Shown here piece by piece: positions 47,209 to 59,460 of a stretch of 64,000 nt of DNA. The translations under genes and the position numbers were made by a program. Every line of letters begins with the position of its first letter. The stretch's first letter is position 1. A model generated the notes under the pieces. The model worked only from the letters and a program-made list of their open reading frames with translations. It searched no databases and was not told where the DNA came from. Source of the stretch: Polytrichum commune (Eukaryota > Streptophyta > Polytrichopsida > Polytrichales > Polytrichaceae); the NCBI GenBank assembly GCA_950295325.1, contig OX485809.1, positions 7,938,001-8,002,000 of the forward strand. The letters are read 5' to 3'.

Positions 47209-49506
47209 TGAACCAATATGTATTGAGGAAGGATGTACTTTGCATGACTTATGTGCATTTTGGAGTCTCTCGATTGGTGAACTTCAAGGAAAAATCCGTA
47301 TACTTCACTTGGTAATGTACAATGCAATAATCAATAGTTTTGACTTTTTGACCGAACAATGTGATAATCAATATAGAAGTTTATTGTACTTGCAAGGAAT
47401 CATGCTGCTATAATTGAAAAAATGGCATAGATTAATTAACCATACTATGAACTTTTGACCTTGATTTGTGCTTTGGCCTATTGTCTCTAAATATGTATGT
47501 GTGTATATTTTGACCTTGCTAGGTAAAGGACGATTGTTTGACATTATAATTAAGAGATAACCAATCAACGGAAATTGTTACCATGTGATTGTCCTATGCA
47601 TAGGTTTTTCTATGCATGTGCACTACACAAGGTCCCACATAAACAAACCTCGTTGCCATATTGTTATCATAGTAAATAAATCCGACCGTTACAAATGTAT
47701 ATATTATTGTGTGAGACCTTGAGCCTTTGATTAAGAGATAATAGTCATCATTGTCAATTCTTACCATAAATAACCTAAAATAAACATGTTTTACCCTAAT
47801 TAACATATCATAGACATGCAATTCTTGTGAAGTTACCTTTAAGTCTTTCATGAGTGTGTCCCTAAGTTTTTTCCTTCCCAAAATCTAAACCACAAGGTCT
47901 CTTGATCATAATCTTTTGAACTGGACCATGCCTAGGCTAACGGAGCAAATCTTGTTGCATGTGACACTCTACAACTCCCATCACTACACAAAGGGGACGC
48001 TCTTGACATTGGGCCCTTTCACATGTTAGGTTTTCATGTTGAATTATTTGGCAACTACAACTTGTTAATGGATAAAGTACATGATAACTTTCCAACATTG
48101 GGGTTCACCTCTTTTATGGGTAGTTAACAACTACTCAATGAAAACGTTGCTAACTCTTGAAGACCGGATTTAATTTCCTTTTGTTTTCTTTTTGTTTTCT
48201 TTCTTATGCATGTCGGTATCAAAATGACATATTGTTACATTTGGCATGATACTCTTTCATCAAACTTGCATCATCTTTGTGTGCTAAAAAACAATATAAT
48301 GTTGTTCTCTACTAAAACCTCCATTTGCTTAAGCTTTGATATGCTTAGGGCCACTTTACATACAAGCCAAGAGCAATTGTGACCATGAGAATCTAAGGGC
48401 CCTTGAAATCTTTCAAAAGGTTGTACCATGGGAAATCCGATTTTGCAATTGTAGGCCCTCAAGCTCAGCGTAAAGGAAAGTGGACCATGTCAAGGGAGGA
48501 CAACATATATTTGGATTCCAATCCCTACCAGGCCATGAACATAATCCACTTGTTGCCTTGTAGTACGTCATGTAGATATTTTACTTCTAAATTATTTGTT
48601 GTTGCAAAGTGTAAAATGAACTTGGATGTCTCTAACTTCTGGACCAATCACATAAGTTGCATATCATGGGTCAAGGCCTATCAAGTTACAGTGCAAAGTG
48701 ACCCTTACATCTCTCTTATTCAAATTGAATTTGAGAAATGCATAGTGAGACGACCACACTTAGAAAGAGTACATATAAGTAATATTGAAGAATGTCATGG
48801 GACTTTGAAAATCAAACTTGTTTGACACACATAAATGTTGGTATGGTATCCTGCCACGGCTGAGTTACAATTTCATGAAGAATTGACCTTTCCATGCATA
48901 ATGTATTGTAGAAGACTCTTTATTTCATTTATTTGTGCCGGAATGTAGTTTCCATGTGGGATACAAGTGATCTTAACAAGTGTGAGCATGACACGTGGCA
49001 GTTTTTTTTAAAGGGGAGAGTATTTAATTTGTGTCGGAATAGAGCCCTCTATGGTATCTAATTGTTGAAGTTGAAAAAAAAGCAATGGAATCCATTTGTT
49101 TGTGTTCAGAATTAACTACAACAACAACCCAGAAGGAATGAACATTGTTCATCCAAATTGGATGAACGCTGTCAGACCCCTGAGAAGTTCATCCTTCAGA
49201 CTCCGAAGACTTGCTCCAGCTTCGGAGAATGGCGGAGGCATGCAAGCAAGCGATGCCTCCACCTCACGAACAATTTTTAGTCCCCGAGCTTCAATGAATC
49301 ACCAAAAGACACTGTAGGTTATATCTCATCAGACCTGCAAAAAATAATTCAAATCTGAGTTCTTTGGAGCTCAGCTGTCCGATCCAGCTCAAATTCGCGG
49401 AAGATATGGTGATCGCCATTTGAGTATGTGGCCTTTGGTTGAATGCAATTTGGGTTATGATTTTTTGCAGCGGGACGTTTTCAGGAGACTGACTCTCCTC
49501 GGATCT
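47209..49506. other. Spacer with a broken MITE at 48348
   Basis: GGGCCACTTTACATACAAGC at 48348, preceded by TTA, is a left end of the family seen at 53786. The match runs to about 48480 (TTGTACCATGGGAAAT tract) and then stops, so the right part is lost. No gene was recognised. Confidence 0.55.
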
Positions 49507-50085
49507 CATCTGTTTTATATCTCAATAGATGTTTTGGAGAAATTTGGGAGGTTAGGGTTTGTGGAGGAAAGGTTTAGGTGCTGAGTGTAATTTCGCCGAT
49601 GTTTTCTGCAGCGGGGTAGTTGATGTGAGGATTGTGATGTATCATCAGCATCCTGGAAGTTTGAGATCGAAATCGGAGGTTGCGAGAGGTTGGGTTGAGT
49701 GAGTGGACATTGGACGTCATCTGTTTATAGTTCTGATGATTTTTATGAGAAAGTTTAAGTGTATAGGGTTTGTGGAGGGAGGGTTTAGGTGCTGAATGTA
49801 ATTTGGAGGATGGGGGTAATTTTCATGTGTCATTGCCATCATAGAGATTTGAAAATCAAACTCAGAGGTTGCGGGAAGTTTGATTGAGTGGACATTGGAG
49901 TTCATCTGTTTATAGTCCTATCGATTTTTTGGCGAAAATTTGGATGATTAGGGGTTAGGTCCTGAGAGTAATTTGGCTGATGTGTTCAGGTAAGTGATGG
50001 GGGGATCCTCGTGTGTCGTCGTCATCTTAGAGGTTTGAGAATAGAATTTGGAGGCTGCGAGAAGTTGGATTGAGTGGACAGGGTG
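49507..50085. repeat. Three-unit tandem array ending at the VPS36 start
   Basis: CATCTGTTTTATATCTC (49507), CATCTGTTTATAGTTC (49718) and CATCTGTTTATAGTCC (49903) start units with period 211 and 185 bp. Each continues with GAAA(A/G)TTT, GGTTAGGGTTTGTGGAGG or a shortened variant, a GGTGCTGA/GTCCTGAG GTAATTT tract, a GTGT(C/A)(A/G)TC tract and GAGGTTGCGAGAGG(TTG). The last unit stops 30 bases before the start codon, so it covers the core promoter or 5' UTR. Confidence 0.88.
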
Positions 50086-50110
50086 GTGGTTGAAGCAAGG
50101 GGGATTTGTC

Positions 50111-53100
50111 ATGGAGGGGCCATGGGTGAAGGTGTTGCAGCCGGTGGAGCTCACAGGCAGTGGGTTGCCGCGGTTCGAGCAAGGGGAGGTGGAGTGTCAG
50201 CTCTTCGAGAAAACCGATCTGGTGGACGAATCCACAGGGTGGGCATTGAAGGGCGGGAATGTGAGCTTAACCACACATCGGATCCTATGGCTAGACGAGA
50301 AGGCGAAGGTAGCATGGGCAGTGCCATTGGGGGCAGCAGGGCAGGTGTATGCGTCGAAGAAGGGGTTGAAAAGTATGTTTGCAGCACCAAGTATGCGCTT
50401 CCAGGTGTGGACGCAGAAAGACGGGCGGGTGTCGAGGCAGGGTAAAGTTGGGGCACAGGGCTCCTTCGTTCTTACAATCGTGTTCAAGGGGAAATCGTGG
50501 GCAGAGTCGTTTCTAAATCGGTTTGGAGAGGTCTTGCAAGCGAAGGCATGGACGGTGCGGATGAACTTCGTGTTGCTTCTCATTGAATTCTTATGTCTGT
50601 GGATTAGGGTTATCGTTCTCAAGGTCTTCTCCTTACTGTGCCATGAGCTTCACCTTGCCCCTAATGTGGACAATAATCTTTCGCCAGGGAGCGAAATCTG
50701 GTAGTTACAAATTTGCAGACCTTTTATTTGCTTGTGTTTTTGTGTACATTGGAGTCATCCTTCAACTCAATAGGACTTTTGTCGGGACTTGGTCCCTTAT
50801 GACTTTCTATTGGTTGTTTTGTATACAAATTTAATAATTTCTTCCACTCGTAGTGGATGCTCGGAGATAGTATTTGATTTTGAACAGTTCATTGAGGGCC
50901 AAACTCATTTTAGCACCTCTTGGCATGCTAAAGTGAGTTTGACTGTCAATGAGCCAATATAGAATGTTCTTTGTTCAAACCTCCACACCACCTCCAAGCA
51001 TGCGCCAAAAACTTACCGAAGATGGAAGGTTTTGTATGCAAAACAACCAACTCCCGTCTAATAATCATGTTGACTTAGAGGATAAGTCTATTGTGCAGTT
51101 GATGTGGTGAAGTTTGTCTGAAGTGTTATCTTGAATCAGGCGAATACTGAAGCTCCACAAAGTCGAATTACACCAGATAGGTTCCCATCAGGTAGGGAGG
51201 CAGGCACCAGTGCTGACTCAGCTGCTGCAGCTGCACCAAGGAGACCAGCTCCGACCAAAATGAATCCAGCAATGGCAGGTGTGAGTGGTATTTTAAGAAA
51301 GGAACAAGAGCAACAAGAGGAAGTTGACAAGAACATGAAAGTGGCCTTCCAGGATCTGAATGGTTTGATGGTGCGTTCTGCACATGACCAGCTTTGGATT
51401 CAGTCCTCTGCCACAATGCTGTATTTTAGTTATGTTCAGTTCCATAACTTTCAGACTACAGTTTAGTCTAAATTTAATTAATTCAATGTTAACATTGATG
51501 TCACTCATTTAATCAAAGAACCACGAGAAAAGGCGGGTATAACAGACAGCAAAGCCTTTGGAATCAAAAGGAACCTGGCAGCTGATTTTCTCCAGAAAGT
51601 TAAAGAGCAAATGGGCTGTTCCTTTCTTAGCAAGAGTTTGTGGTGACAATTGCATTTAACAGTGCTGGGAAGTTTACTGGTTATCTACATGTGCATCACA
51701 GAGTAAGGCAAAAGAGATGGTGATGTTAGCAGAAAGAATGAGGGTGAGGCTACTACAAGGTCAAGCAGAAGAAGAGGGTATGGGTACAAAGCAAGAGATG
51801 CAAGATTGGATGTTGAGTGTAGGTATCACATCGCCAGTCACTAAAGAATCTGCTGGGGCACTTTATCATCAGCAGTTGTCACGTCAGGTGCATCTCTCAA
51901 TGTCTGTTTTTTTTTCCAGATAATTCAAAATGAAAGTTAATCAAAACCTCGACCTTACTTGAAGATGCTTTTCTGCTTGGATAGGCTCTTTATAGAGTTA
52001 ATAATGTGACATGTTCTACATTGTCAGTTTGTAATTATGAGATATCAAGGGGTGTTCGCTGTATTTGATATAATGGTCTTAATTGAATGCTCACATAAGT
52101 GATGGACAACAACTGTCCGTTGCTAAATTGTCTTCAATGGGGCTATCCTCTCATGCATCAAAGTGACCATCACCAGTGCATGTATTTTTTCTGCTGTTGG
52201 AAGCTTAAATAGTGGCCAGAATATTTGAGGGGTTTGGGTTAGGCCTGATTCTGATATATCCACCGTTATGCCTCATTTTGGTATAATAAAGATAGGAAAA
52301 GAGTAATTCTTTAAAATTTGTATTGATGTGAACCTGTCATCTTTACTCTTTACGATGTTTTAACACCTGTACAAAATGCATATGTCACTAAATGAACTGG
52401 GCTGTTTCTCCTGGGCAAGTTCATCTGGGGTATCTCACTGGTTGCATTGTATAAAATTATTAAAAAAAGAATCCTTGTGATCACCTCAAACTTTTGTGGT
52501 ATACTGTTCAGACATCTTTTCACTATCTACAAAGGTCTATCATGTCACTTCTGTTTCAAATACTGACTGTATGGGGCAGATTGGGTTGTTGGTTGGTGTC
52601 AGCTAGCTGACTTTGTGAAAGATCCAGTACAAAGGGCAGGTGGCATGCTTGCCTTGGTAGATGCCTACTGCTTGTTTAATCGAGCCCGTGGAACAGGTAT
52701 GCATATCATACTCCCTCACTTCAGGATTCTCAATCTCATTGATTCTTTTTGAGGTGGTGTTTGCTAAAATCCTACTTCCCTGTACAACCATCAGTGAGGT
52801 GTTTTGGTGTTGAATACTTTCTAGTGGAGGCACATATTGAAACTGGGAAAATGTCGCTTGGGATACAGAGCTTATTTCACCAGAGGACCTGCTGACAGCG
52901 TGTACAGTGTGGGCTTCAATCGATGTGTAAGTATATCCATCTCTTAGTTCCAGCATCTCCATTCTCCTTCTGGTCTTACCCTCTATGTTGTTCTTGGTCA
53001 TTTTGGTTCTGTGATGAAGCATATCTTAAGAAAATTTTAAGAGAAAGTACTAGATGTTACATTCAAAATAGAGCAATCTCATTATTGCTATTACTGGTCT

Positions 53101-54844
53101 TAGTTTGAGATTGCACTTATGAGTAACTCTGCGAATGCTGGCACATATTGAATTATGTGACAAAGGCATATTGGACTTCTGTCACAAAGTTCTGATTGGG
53201 ATAGGTATATAACAATATATTATTTCTTGGCCAAATAGTATATCTATAATTGGTGTTTTGAAGAGTAGCAGTTCTGCTGCAGTGGATTGATGCTAAGTAG
53301 CAGTTTTGGATCATGCAGACCTGTCAGGTTACGCAAATTTGACAGCGGAGTTATGGTGATTCAGTCTGTGACACAAAGCGATGATGAGGTGTGCCATCTT
53401 TGTTGGTCTAAGTCACTCTACAGGCATTACTACTGATTCATCAGAATTAGAGATGGAAAGTGCTGTTTAAGGAATATAATGTTTATCAAATGTTACCTGC
53501 TACATTCAAAATGTCAACCATTTTGTTCACTCTTGGCATACATCTTGGATGTCACATTAGTAACGTTACTCATTTTTCATATGCAGGTGTTCCTGAGACT
53601 GACCACATTAGTTAAAAATGGAGATGCTGCAAAGCTGGGCGTGAGTGCTACTGAAGCAGCTCGTTCATTGGGCATGGCCCCTGCTCTTGCTAAAGAGCAA
53701 CTTCTGGCTGCAGAGAGTCAAGGTAGGATCTACTCTGCAATTTTCAGATCAAATGTGAGGAATTTGAGTGCGATAGTCATATTTAGGGCCACTTTACACT
53801 ATGGCCAAGGGCTGTGACCATGAAACTGGTGGGTCTTTTGAAACCCATCCGAAGGCCGTACCATGGAAAATTGAAACTGAATTTTGTGTGGTCACAGGCC
53901 TTCAAGAGTAATGCAAAGACAAACATACGTGACCGAGCGCTTGACTGAATGCTATTTCATTACCATCCTATTAGTGTGGGCCCTTTTACACAATAAGCTA
54001 TACAAAATCAAGGGTTGTGAGATTTTGATGTGTCATGGTCTCCTGGTTTTGAGCTAGACCCACAATCTCTTTGAGGTGGACTTGATGCAAAATCCGGTAG
54101 ACCATGAAATATTATCCATTTCATTCCATATAGTATCCTGAATCATCCATTTAAACTTCATGGCATTATCCATGAAATCTTATCCATGAAACAGTATCTG
54201 TTTTATACCTACCCAACTTCCTTCTTCTCTTGGGGCTCAAGCTTGAGTATAAAGTGAAGTAGACAGTCTTGGTATTTTAGGGATTCTAGGTTTCAATAGC
54301 CACAGTTCCTCAAGCTCTACTGTAATGTGCCCCTTATTCCTTGCTTTGTGATTCTTGAATATAGGCGTTCCAAATTTTTTCACCAAGTTCCTTTTGAAGC
54401 TTAGTGCCCCTTTATGAATCAGGAGGTCTGACTGCTAGTTGCAGATTAGATGGTTGAGTTTGAGAAATAACTGGTTCAAGTTCAAGACTTAAGGCAAATT
54501 GCCAATTAGTTTAGAGGTTTATATGGAATATGCCCTTTATCAATAAAGAAAATCCGAAGAAATTAATATGTGGAAACACTGGGATCTTGATCAATTTTGC
54601 ACAAATTCTTCCTGTTCACGGGGACATCCCCCTTCATCTGTAAGTGGGGTTACTTACTATTAGTTCATCTTTGTGTGGACTGTGATTCAGCCATGCATTT
54701 CAGACTAAGTTATCATTTACTGGAATTTGTGTTTCTGCAGGCCTTTTGTGTCGAGATGATGGGGCTGATGGCTTGCGATTCTTCCACAACTTCTTCAGAG
54801 ATATTATTGTTTCTGAAGTATTTCAAAGTAGTCAAGTAGACTGA
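50111..54844 (+). CDS. VPS36: VPS36, ESCRT-II subunit
   Basis: VPS36 is the membrane- and ubiquitin-binding subunit of ESCRT-II, which sorts ubiquitinated cargo at endosomes. Eight exons keep frame: 50111-50554, 51140-51370, 51702-51887, 52603-52696, 52869-52926, 53319-53388, 53587-53722, 54741-54844 (440 residues). Exon 1 (1-148) is the GLUE/PH-like domain, with [16 protein letters not shown] and [18 protein letters not shown], as in plant VPS36. An Ala/Pro-rich linker follows (about 155-180). Then come [127 protein letters not shown] and [19 protein letters not shown], the two winged-helix repeats. Length is close to the Arabidopsis protein. Exon 1 is GC-rich, unlike its surroundings. The ATG at 50111 starts the GLUE domain. 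A MITE sits in the last intron. Confidence 0.93.
53786..54333. mobile_element. Harbinger/Tourist-like MITE in the last VPS36 intron
   Basis: The left end GGGCCACTTTACACTATGGC pairs with the right end, whose complement reads GGGGCACATTACAGTAGAGC (about 11 of the first 13 bases match). TTA flanks both sides (53783-53785 and 54334-54336). It is 548 bp with a family core (GTACCATGGAAAATT, ACCATGAAATATTATCCATT). It lies between the exon 7 donor (53723) and the exon 8 acceptor (54740). Confidence 0.8.
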
Positions 54845-57800
54845 TTATTCTTTGATACTATTGTGCAATAAAAAATACAGATGATTTTACATAAATTTTG
54901 TGTGGATATACTACATGTCTCTTTCATGTTCGATAACTGTATGTTTTATCCACAGTATTTGTAGTCCAAAGCAATTATCTTACATTTCTGAAGCATTAGT
55001 GGTGTTGACTGGGGTGAAACAACTTTGACAGCTGATTATTAAAAGCCTCCTGTCATAAACGTTCCAGTATGGACTACAATGACATACTTTTAAGTGGTTG
55101 GATTGTGGGGTTTAATCAATATGTTCTTGTTGTGTAGTAACCTTCGAGGAACCTACATGGTCATCAACAATTTTGAAAAGATTGAAAAATTGAAATTGAT
55201 TGGACTTTTTGTGTTAGATGAGCTTGTAATTTTCACCAAGATGGCTTTCAAAGTTGATTCATTAGACGTTTGGTTTTGCTGTGGCTGTGCTATTCCCTTC
55301 ACCTTTGAAGTTTTGAAGTTTTTAATTTCTAGGGGATTGTTAAATCAACCAAATAGTTTGTTAAAACAACCACAGCAATGCATTGCACGGTCACATGATC
55401 TGTCAAAATTTGATTTTTCATCATACACATGAAGAGGACCAAGTTATCAACTATGTGTTATGATTAATAAATTTGGCCAACTAAATAGATTACACAACTT
55501 GGCCAACGCTTATGTGTGTCTTTGTGGTTGTTTTAACAAGTTCCTGGTTGATTTAACAACCCCCTTTTTATATTGCAATATCATTAATGAATATCATTTA
55601 TTAAATTGAATACATTTTAAGAACTAGGTAACCTCATATAATGAAATTTGAATGTCTCTTATTTGTGCAACAATTTTTATAAAATTTTCATATAGTAATT
55701 TTTAGAATGTTTGAAAAATACAAAACCTCTTGAATTTAATTTTTTCAGGCATGCCATGCAATTTGTTGCATGATATAAAGAAATAAACACAAGTCTGAGA
55801 CTTCAGAAGAATTTGATGGTTTTTTTCGAATAGATTGATCATTGAGTTGTTGCTCGACGTGAGGCCCATGTGAGAAGGCAATCTATTAAAGATGACCTTA
55901 CATGTGAGACCCATTTCATCCAAGAAAGTGAGGCATGTGTGGGACAAATGCTATTGATGGACGATGATGCTTGCAAGGACCATTTGAGATAGGTTTCTTT
56001 CACTATTTCTTAACGCAGTACTAGGTCGTCTCATGTGTTTACACTAATCATTTCCAAGTTGATATAAACCTCCATCATACTGAGGCCACCACACTCCATA
56101 AGTTTAGGGAGTTAGCCTTTTCACACTATCATGATATATTTCTAATCCCATAGGCCTTTTGACTTCTTGAACGTTAAAATCAGTTCCATTTCATTTGGAC
56201 GCCCAACAAGTGACCCATGTGCGATGGATACTGGGACATAATATTGTGGTGCTTTGTTATATAGGTGAATGCATGATATCAATATCAACGTCAATAATGG
56301 AATCAAAGAACATACCCATGGGCATCAAAATTGTAACACAAACCAAATGTTGATACTTTAGCGGGTATGTCAAAATGAGAAAGTCTTTGTACATTTGAAT
56401 CATTATTTGGGTCAAGACCATTCCAGTCCATATTGATACTCAACGGAGTTTGCCTAAGCCTGAAGGTCCTTGCATGATATATAAATCTCGAATGGGTGTC
56501 AAATACAAACATATTGTCAAATATCCATAACCTTCAAATGGTATCAAAAAATGTGAAATACTCCTTATAGATACCCAAATAGTATTGGAAAAAACAACAC
56601 TAGACCAACATTTATTCAAACAACACGGGATAGCATTTAGGGCGTTTGGCTAGTCACCATTTTCGTGATGGACTAATTGTTGCCGGTTATCTTCCACATT
56701 AAGTTAATCAAATCTGACAACTTTTCTAATGACATACATATCATAATAAAGTAAAATAAAGATAGCGCATGTATCCAGGTACCGGCAGGGTTGTGAGTCC
56801 GTTAGCCTTATGTTGATCACAGTTACATATCACATGTTACTTGTATGCCCAACTAAATGCTATTCTTTGTAGGGTGTGTGGGGACGTTTTGACACTTCTA
56901 TTCATTGGACCAATGAGTGATTTTCTTGGATGTCTTGCACAAAATCCAAAATTTGACAAAAAAGTCTTGAAGCCATAAAATAAAATAAATAAACCTACTT
57001 CTTGTAGGGGCTGTTGTAAACGACATGATGTAACATTGTGAAGGGCATACTTTTGGAAAGCCAATCAATGATGATGTGTAGCGAATCTGTTTTTAACATG
57101 CATTCACTTTCATTGGAGATCTTGCTATATTGTATGCGTTGGGGGCCTCAATTTATGTGTTTTAAATTCCCAAACAATTGAGTACAAGGTACTTGCATTT
57201 ACATATCATATAAAGTAGAAGCGAAAGCGACCAACATTTGCATGGAACATAATCATATCTGATATAATATGCATACAGTGTGTGGGTGTTATTTAATTCA
57301 TTCTTTCGTGTTCTCCAACTTCTACCAAAAACAAGATTCACACGACAAGGCTTGTTTTACATTAGCTAATCCTACAATAATGCATTGGCAAAAATTGGAA
57401 TGAAAATTGACCTACCTCATGTTTTAGTTGTGGTTATACATAAGTCCTCCCAATTGAGTTCACTATCGATATGTGAGTACAGTAAATATGATATAATTAT
57501 TTTACTATTGATATAATTATTTACCAAGTAAAGTTGTTAATGTTCTATGACATTTGCAGGTGAACTATGATATATATATATATAACTGCATAACGCCAAA
57601 TAGCAAGTGACACTAAGTACCATATTTAGTGCAGTTGATTAAATTCTAGGATGTTGTCGTCCAATTTCTTTAAAACATGTTTCTTTATGTTGTTTGTTCT
57701 TTGATCCTCTCCTAACCAGCGCCCCAATAAAAAAGCAACCAATTAACACCCACATTGTGGAGCTCCACAAGATATTCTAAATCCCATTCTAAACCATCAC

Positions 57801-59460
57801 ATGAAATGTGGACATGATGATTGATTTTTTTTTGTCAAAGGTGATCTCTGTAACCTCCAAAATGAAAAATGAGGTGTACTTATGGAACAGGACCATCAGT
57901 CACAAATGATGGTAGAGATTCACATATGTAATTATGTTGAGTCACAAATTGTTGTAGAGATTCATCATAGGAGGTGAGGTTTAGTCAGCAAAATCAGTTA
58001 GAACACCCGAGAGACAATCAAATCGATTTACACACAGATTTGGAACAAGAAATTGCTGCTGTGGTGGAGAATGCGGTTCACACTAACTTACATTTTCGCA
58101 GTGTGAGAGTACGCATTGGTTTCTTCCGTCTTCACACATTAAAATCCTTTCAGGATTCTGTGGCCATCATTCGATATTGATGCTCGTTCGATTTCTTATG
58201 ACACAATGACAATATGGAAGGTTGATATCAGTCACTGCTGATTCCTGAAATAGTAACCTATTGCAAATCAGACTACCTTCTGTTACTCATAAGCATTGCA
58301 AACTGTCAGTTATTCAATATGCATTGTGGATGAGACTCCTACTACAGTGTACTGTACACGAGAGCAGAAGAAACTGTCAGTGTTACAGAAATTCCTGTGG
58401 ATCAGATTACTATTACACGAGTGTAGGAAATTGCTAACTGGAACTGCACTTGCTTTAAAGAATGGAATAGAATACCACATGACTGGGGATAGTAGCTGCA
58501 AATAGAAACATACCATGTAAATTTTGATCGTGGCCATCAACAACTTCAAATTTCAGTATACTGATAATGATCATAAATCACAACAGCAATCAGAAACACA
58601 AAGTGGTTCATAAGGTAGACGTGCCTAATTCGGTTACTTATCTTATTAGGACACCTAGATTTGAGTGATATGTGGTTAGGTGTAGCTCCGAGAATACCAA
58701 AAAGATGTGTTAACAAGGAGATACCCAATCTAGGCTCAATGGTCAACATAATTGGGAGGACCTGCACAGTATATAACCATTTAATTACCAGAGAGAATGT
58801 TTATTGTGATATGAAGTAAGGTATTCATATGAGCTCCGGAAATTATGAAGCTTGAGTTGGATTTGCTAACCATCTCATACTAACCGCATGTTTCATATTC
58901 TAGGAGAAGTGGCCTAGTCAAACAACATAACCATTAAGACCCATCAATCTACCTTATACACTACTTTGCAACCCACATGGACAGCATTTAGTTTCTTCAA
59001 GATATTCTTTAGTTGGTTCTGAATATATCTGGGCAACCTGAGTACAGGGCAACTGCAAATGCAAGATGATGTAGCTTGTGAATTGTAACCAATATGGAAT
59101 CGACTAGATTTGAAACACTCAGATTGTGCCTCAAAAATAGGTGGCTCTCACATACTTTACACTACTGTATAATGATACATAGGAAAAGAATGCTTTCTTT
59201 CTCTCAACTGCATTACAAATTCTCAGCTCCATGCAGTGCTCAAAACTGAGCATGTCTGCTTGCCTATCTTTCTCTGAAGCCATGATGGACAGGATCGTGG
59301 AAGGCGGTTCCCATCATTTCATTTGCAATCCTTCAACACAAAGTAGGAGGGCCAAATATAGGCAATCCCCACATACTTGGTGAGAAAGTGGAGAGTCAAT
59401 CGGCTGAGTCATAGTCCACATGGAACCCTTGACACTACTTGCATACCTCGCCATTTGAGG
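54845..59460. other. Spacer between VPS36 and the CDPK gene
   Basis: Convergent 3' ends. Holds the MITE at 55331-55565, a stray end of the TTTAGTGTCACC family near 57595-57640 (GTGACACTAAGTACCATATT), a (TA)n tract near 57568-57582 and the dispersed repeat at 58813-58960 (partner 41687). No gene was recognised. The short plus frame near 57974-58180 has no support. Confidence 0.5.
55331..55565. mobile_element. Inverted-repeat MITE, 235 bp
   Basis: The left end AGGGGATTGTTAAATCAACC and the right end, whose complement reads AGGGGGTTGTTAAATCAACC, match for about 43 bases with few differences and include a shared TTGTTAAAACAACCACA. No clean target duplication was seen, so the superfamily is open. 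Confidence 0.8.

Noticed and set aside
48403-48825. Plus-strand frame of 140 codons
   Set aside because: It has no proper start, begins inside a broken MITE, and shows no family feature or splice partner.
50074-50622. Long overlapping frames on both strands over VPS36 exon 1
   Set aside because: They are by-products of the GC-rich exon; only the VPS36 frame has family motifs and continues through splicing.
57974-58180. Plus-strand frame of 68 codons
   Set aside because: No homology, no splice partner, and surrounded by repeat debris.
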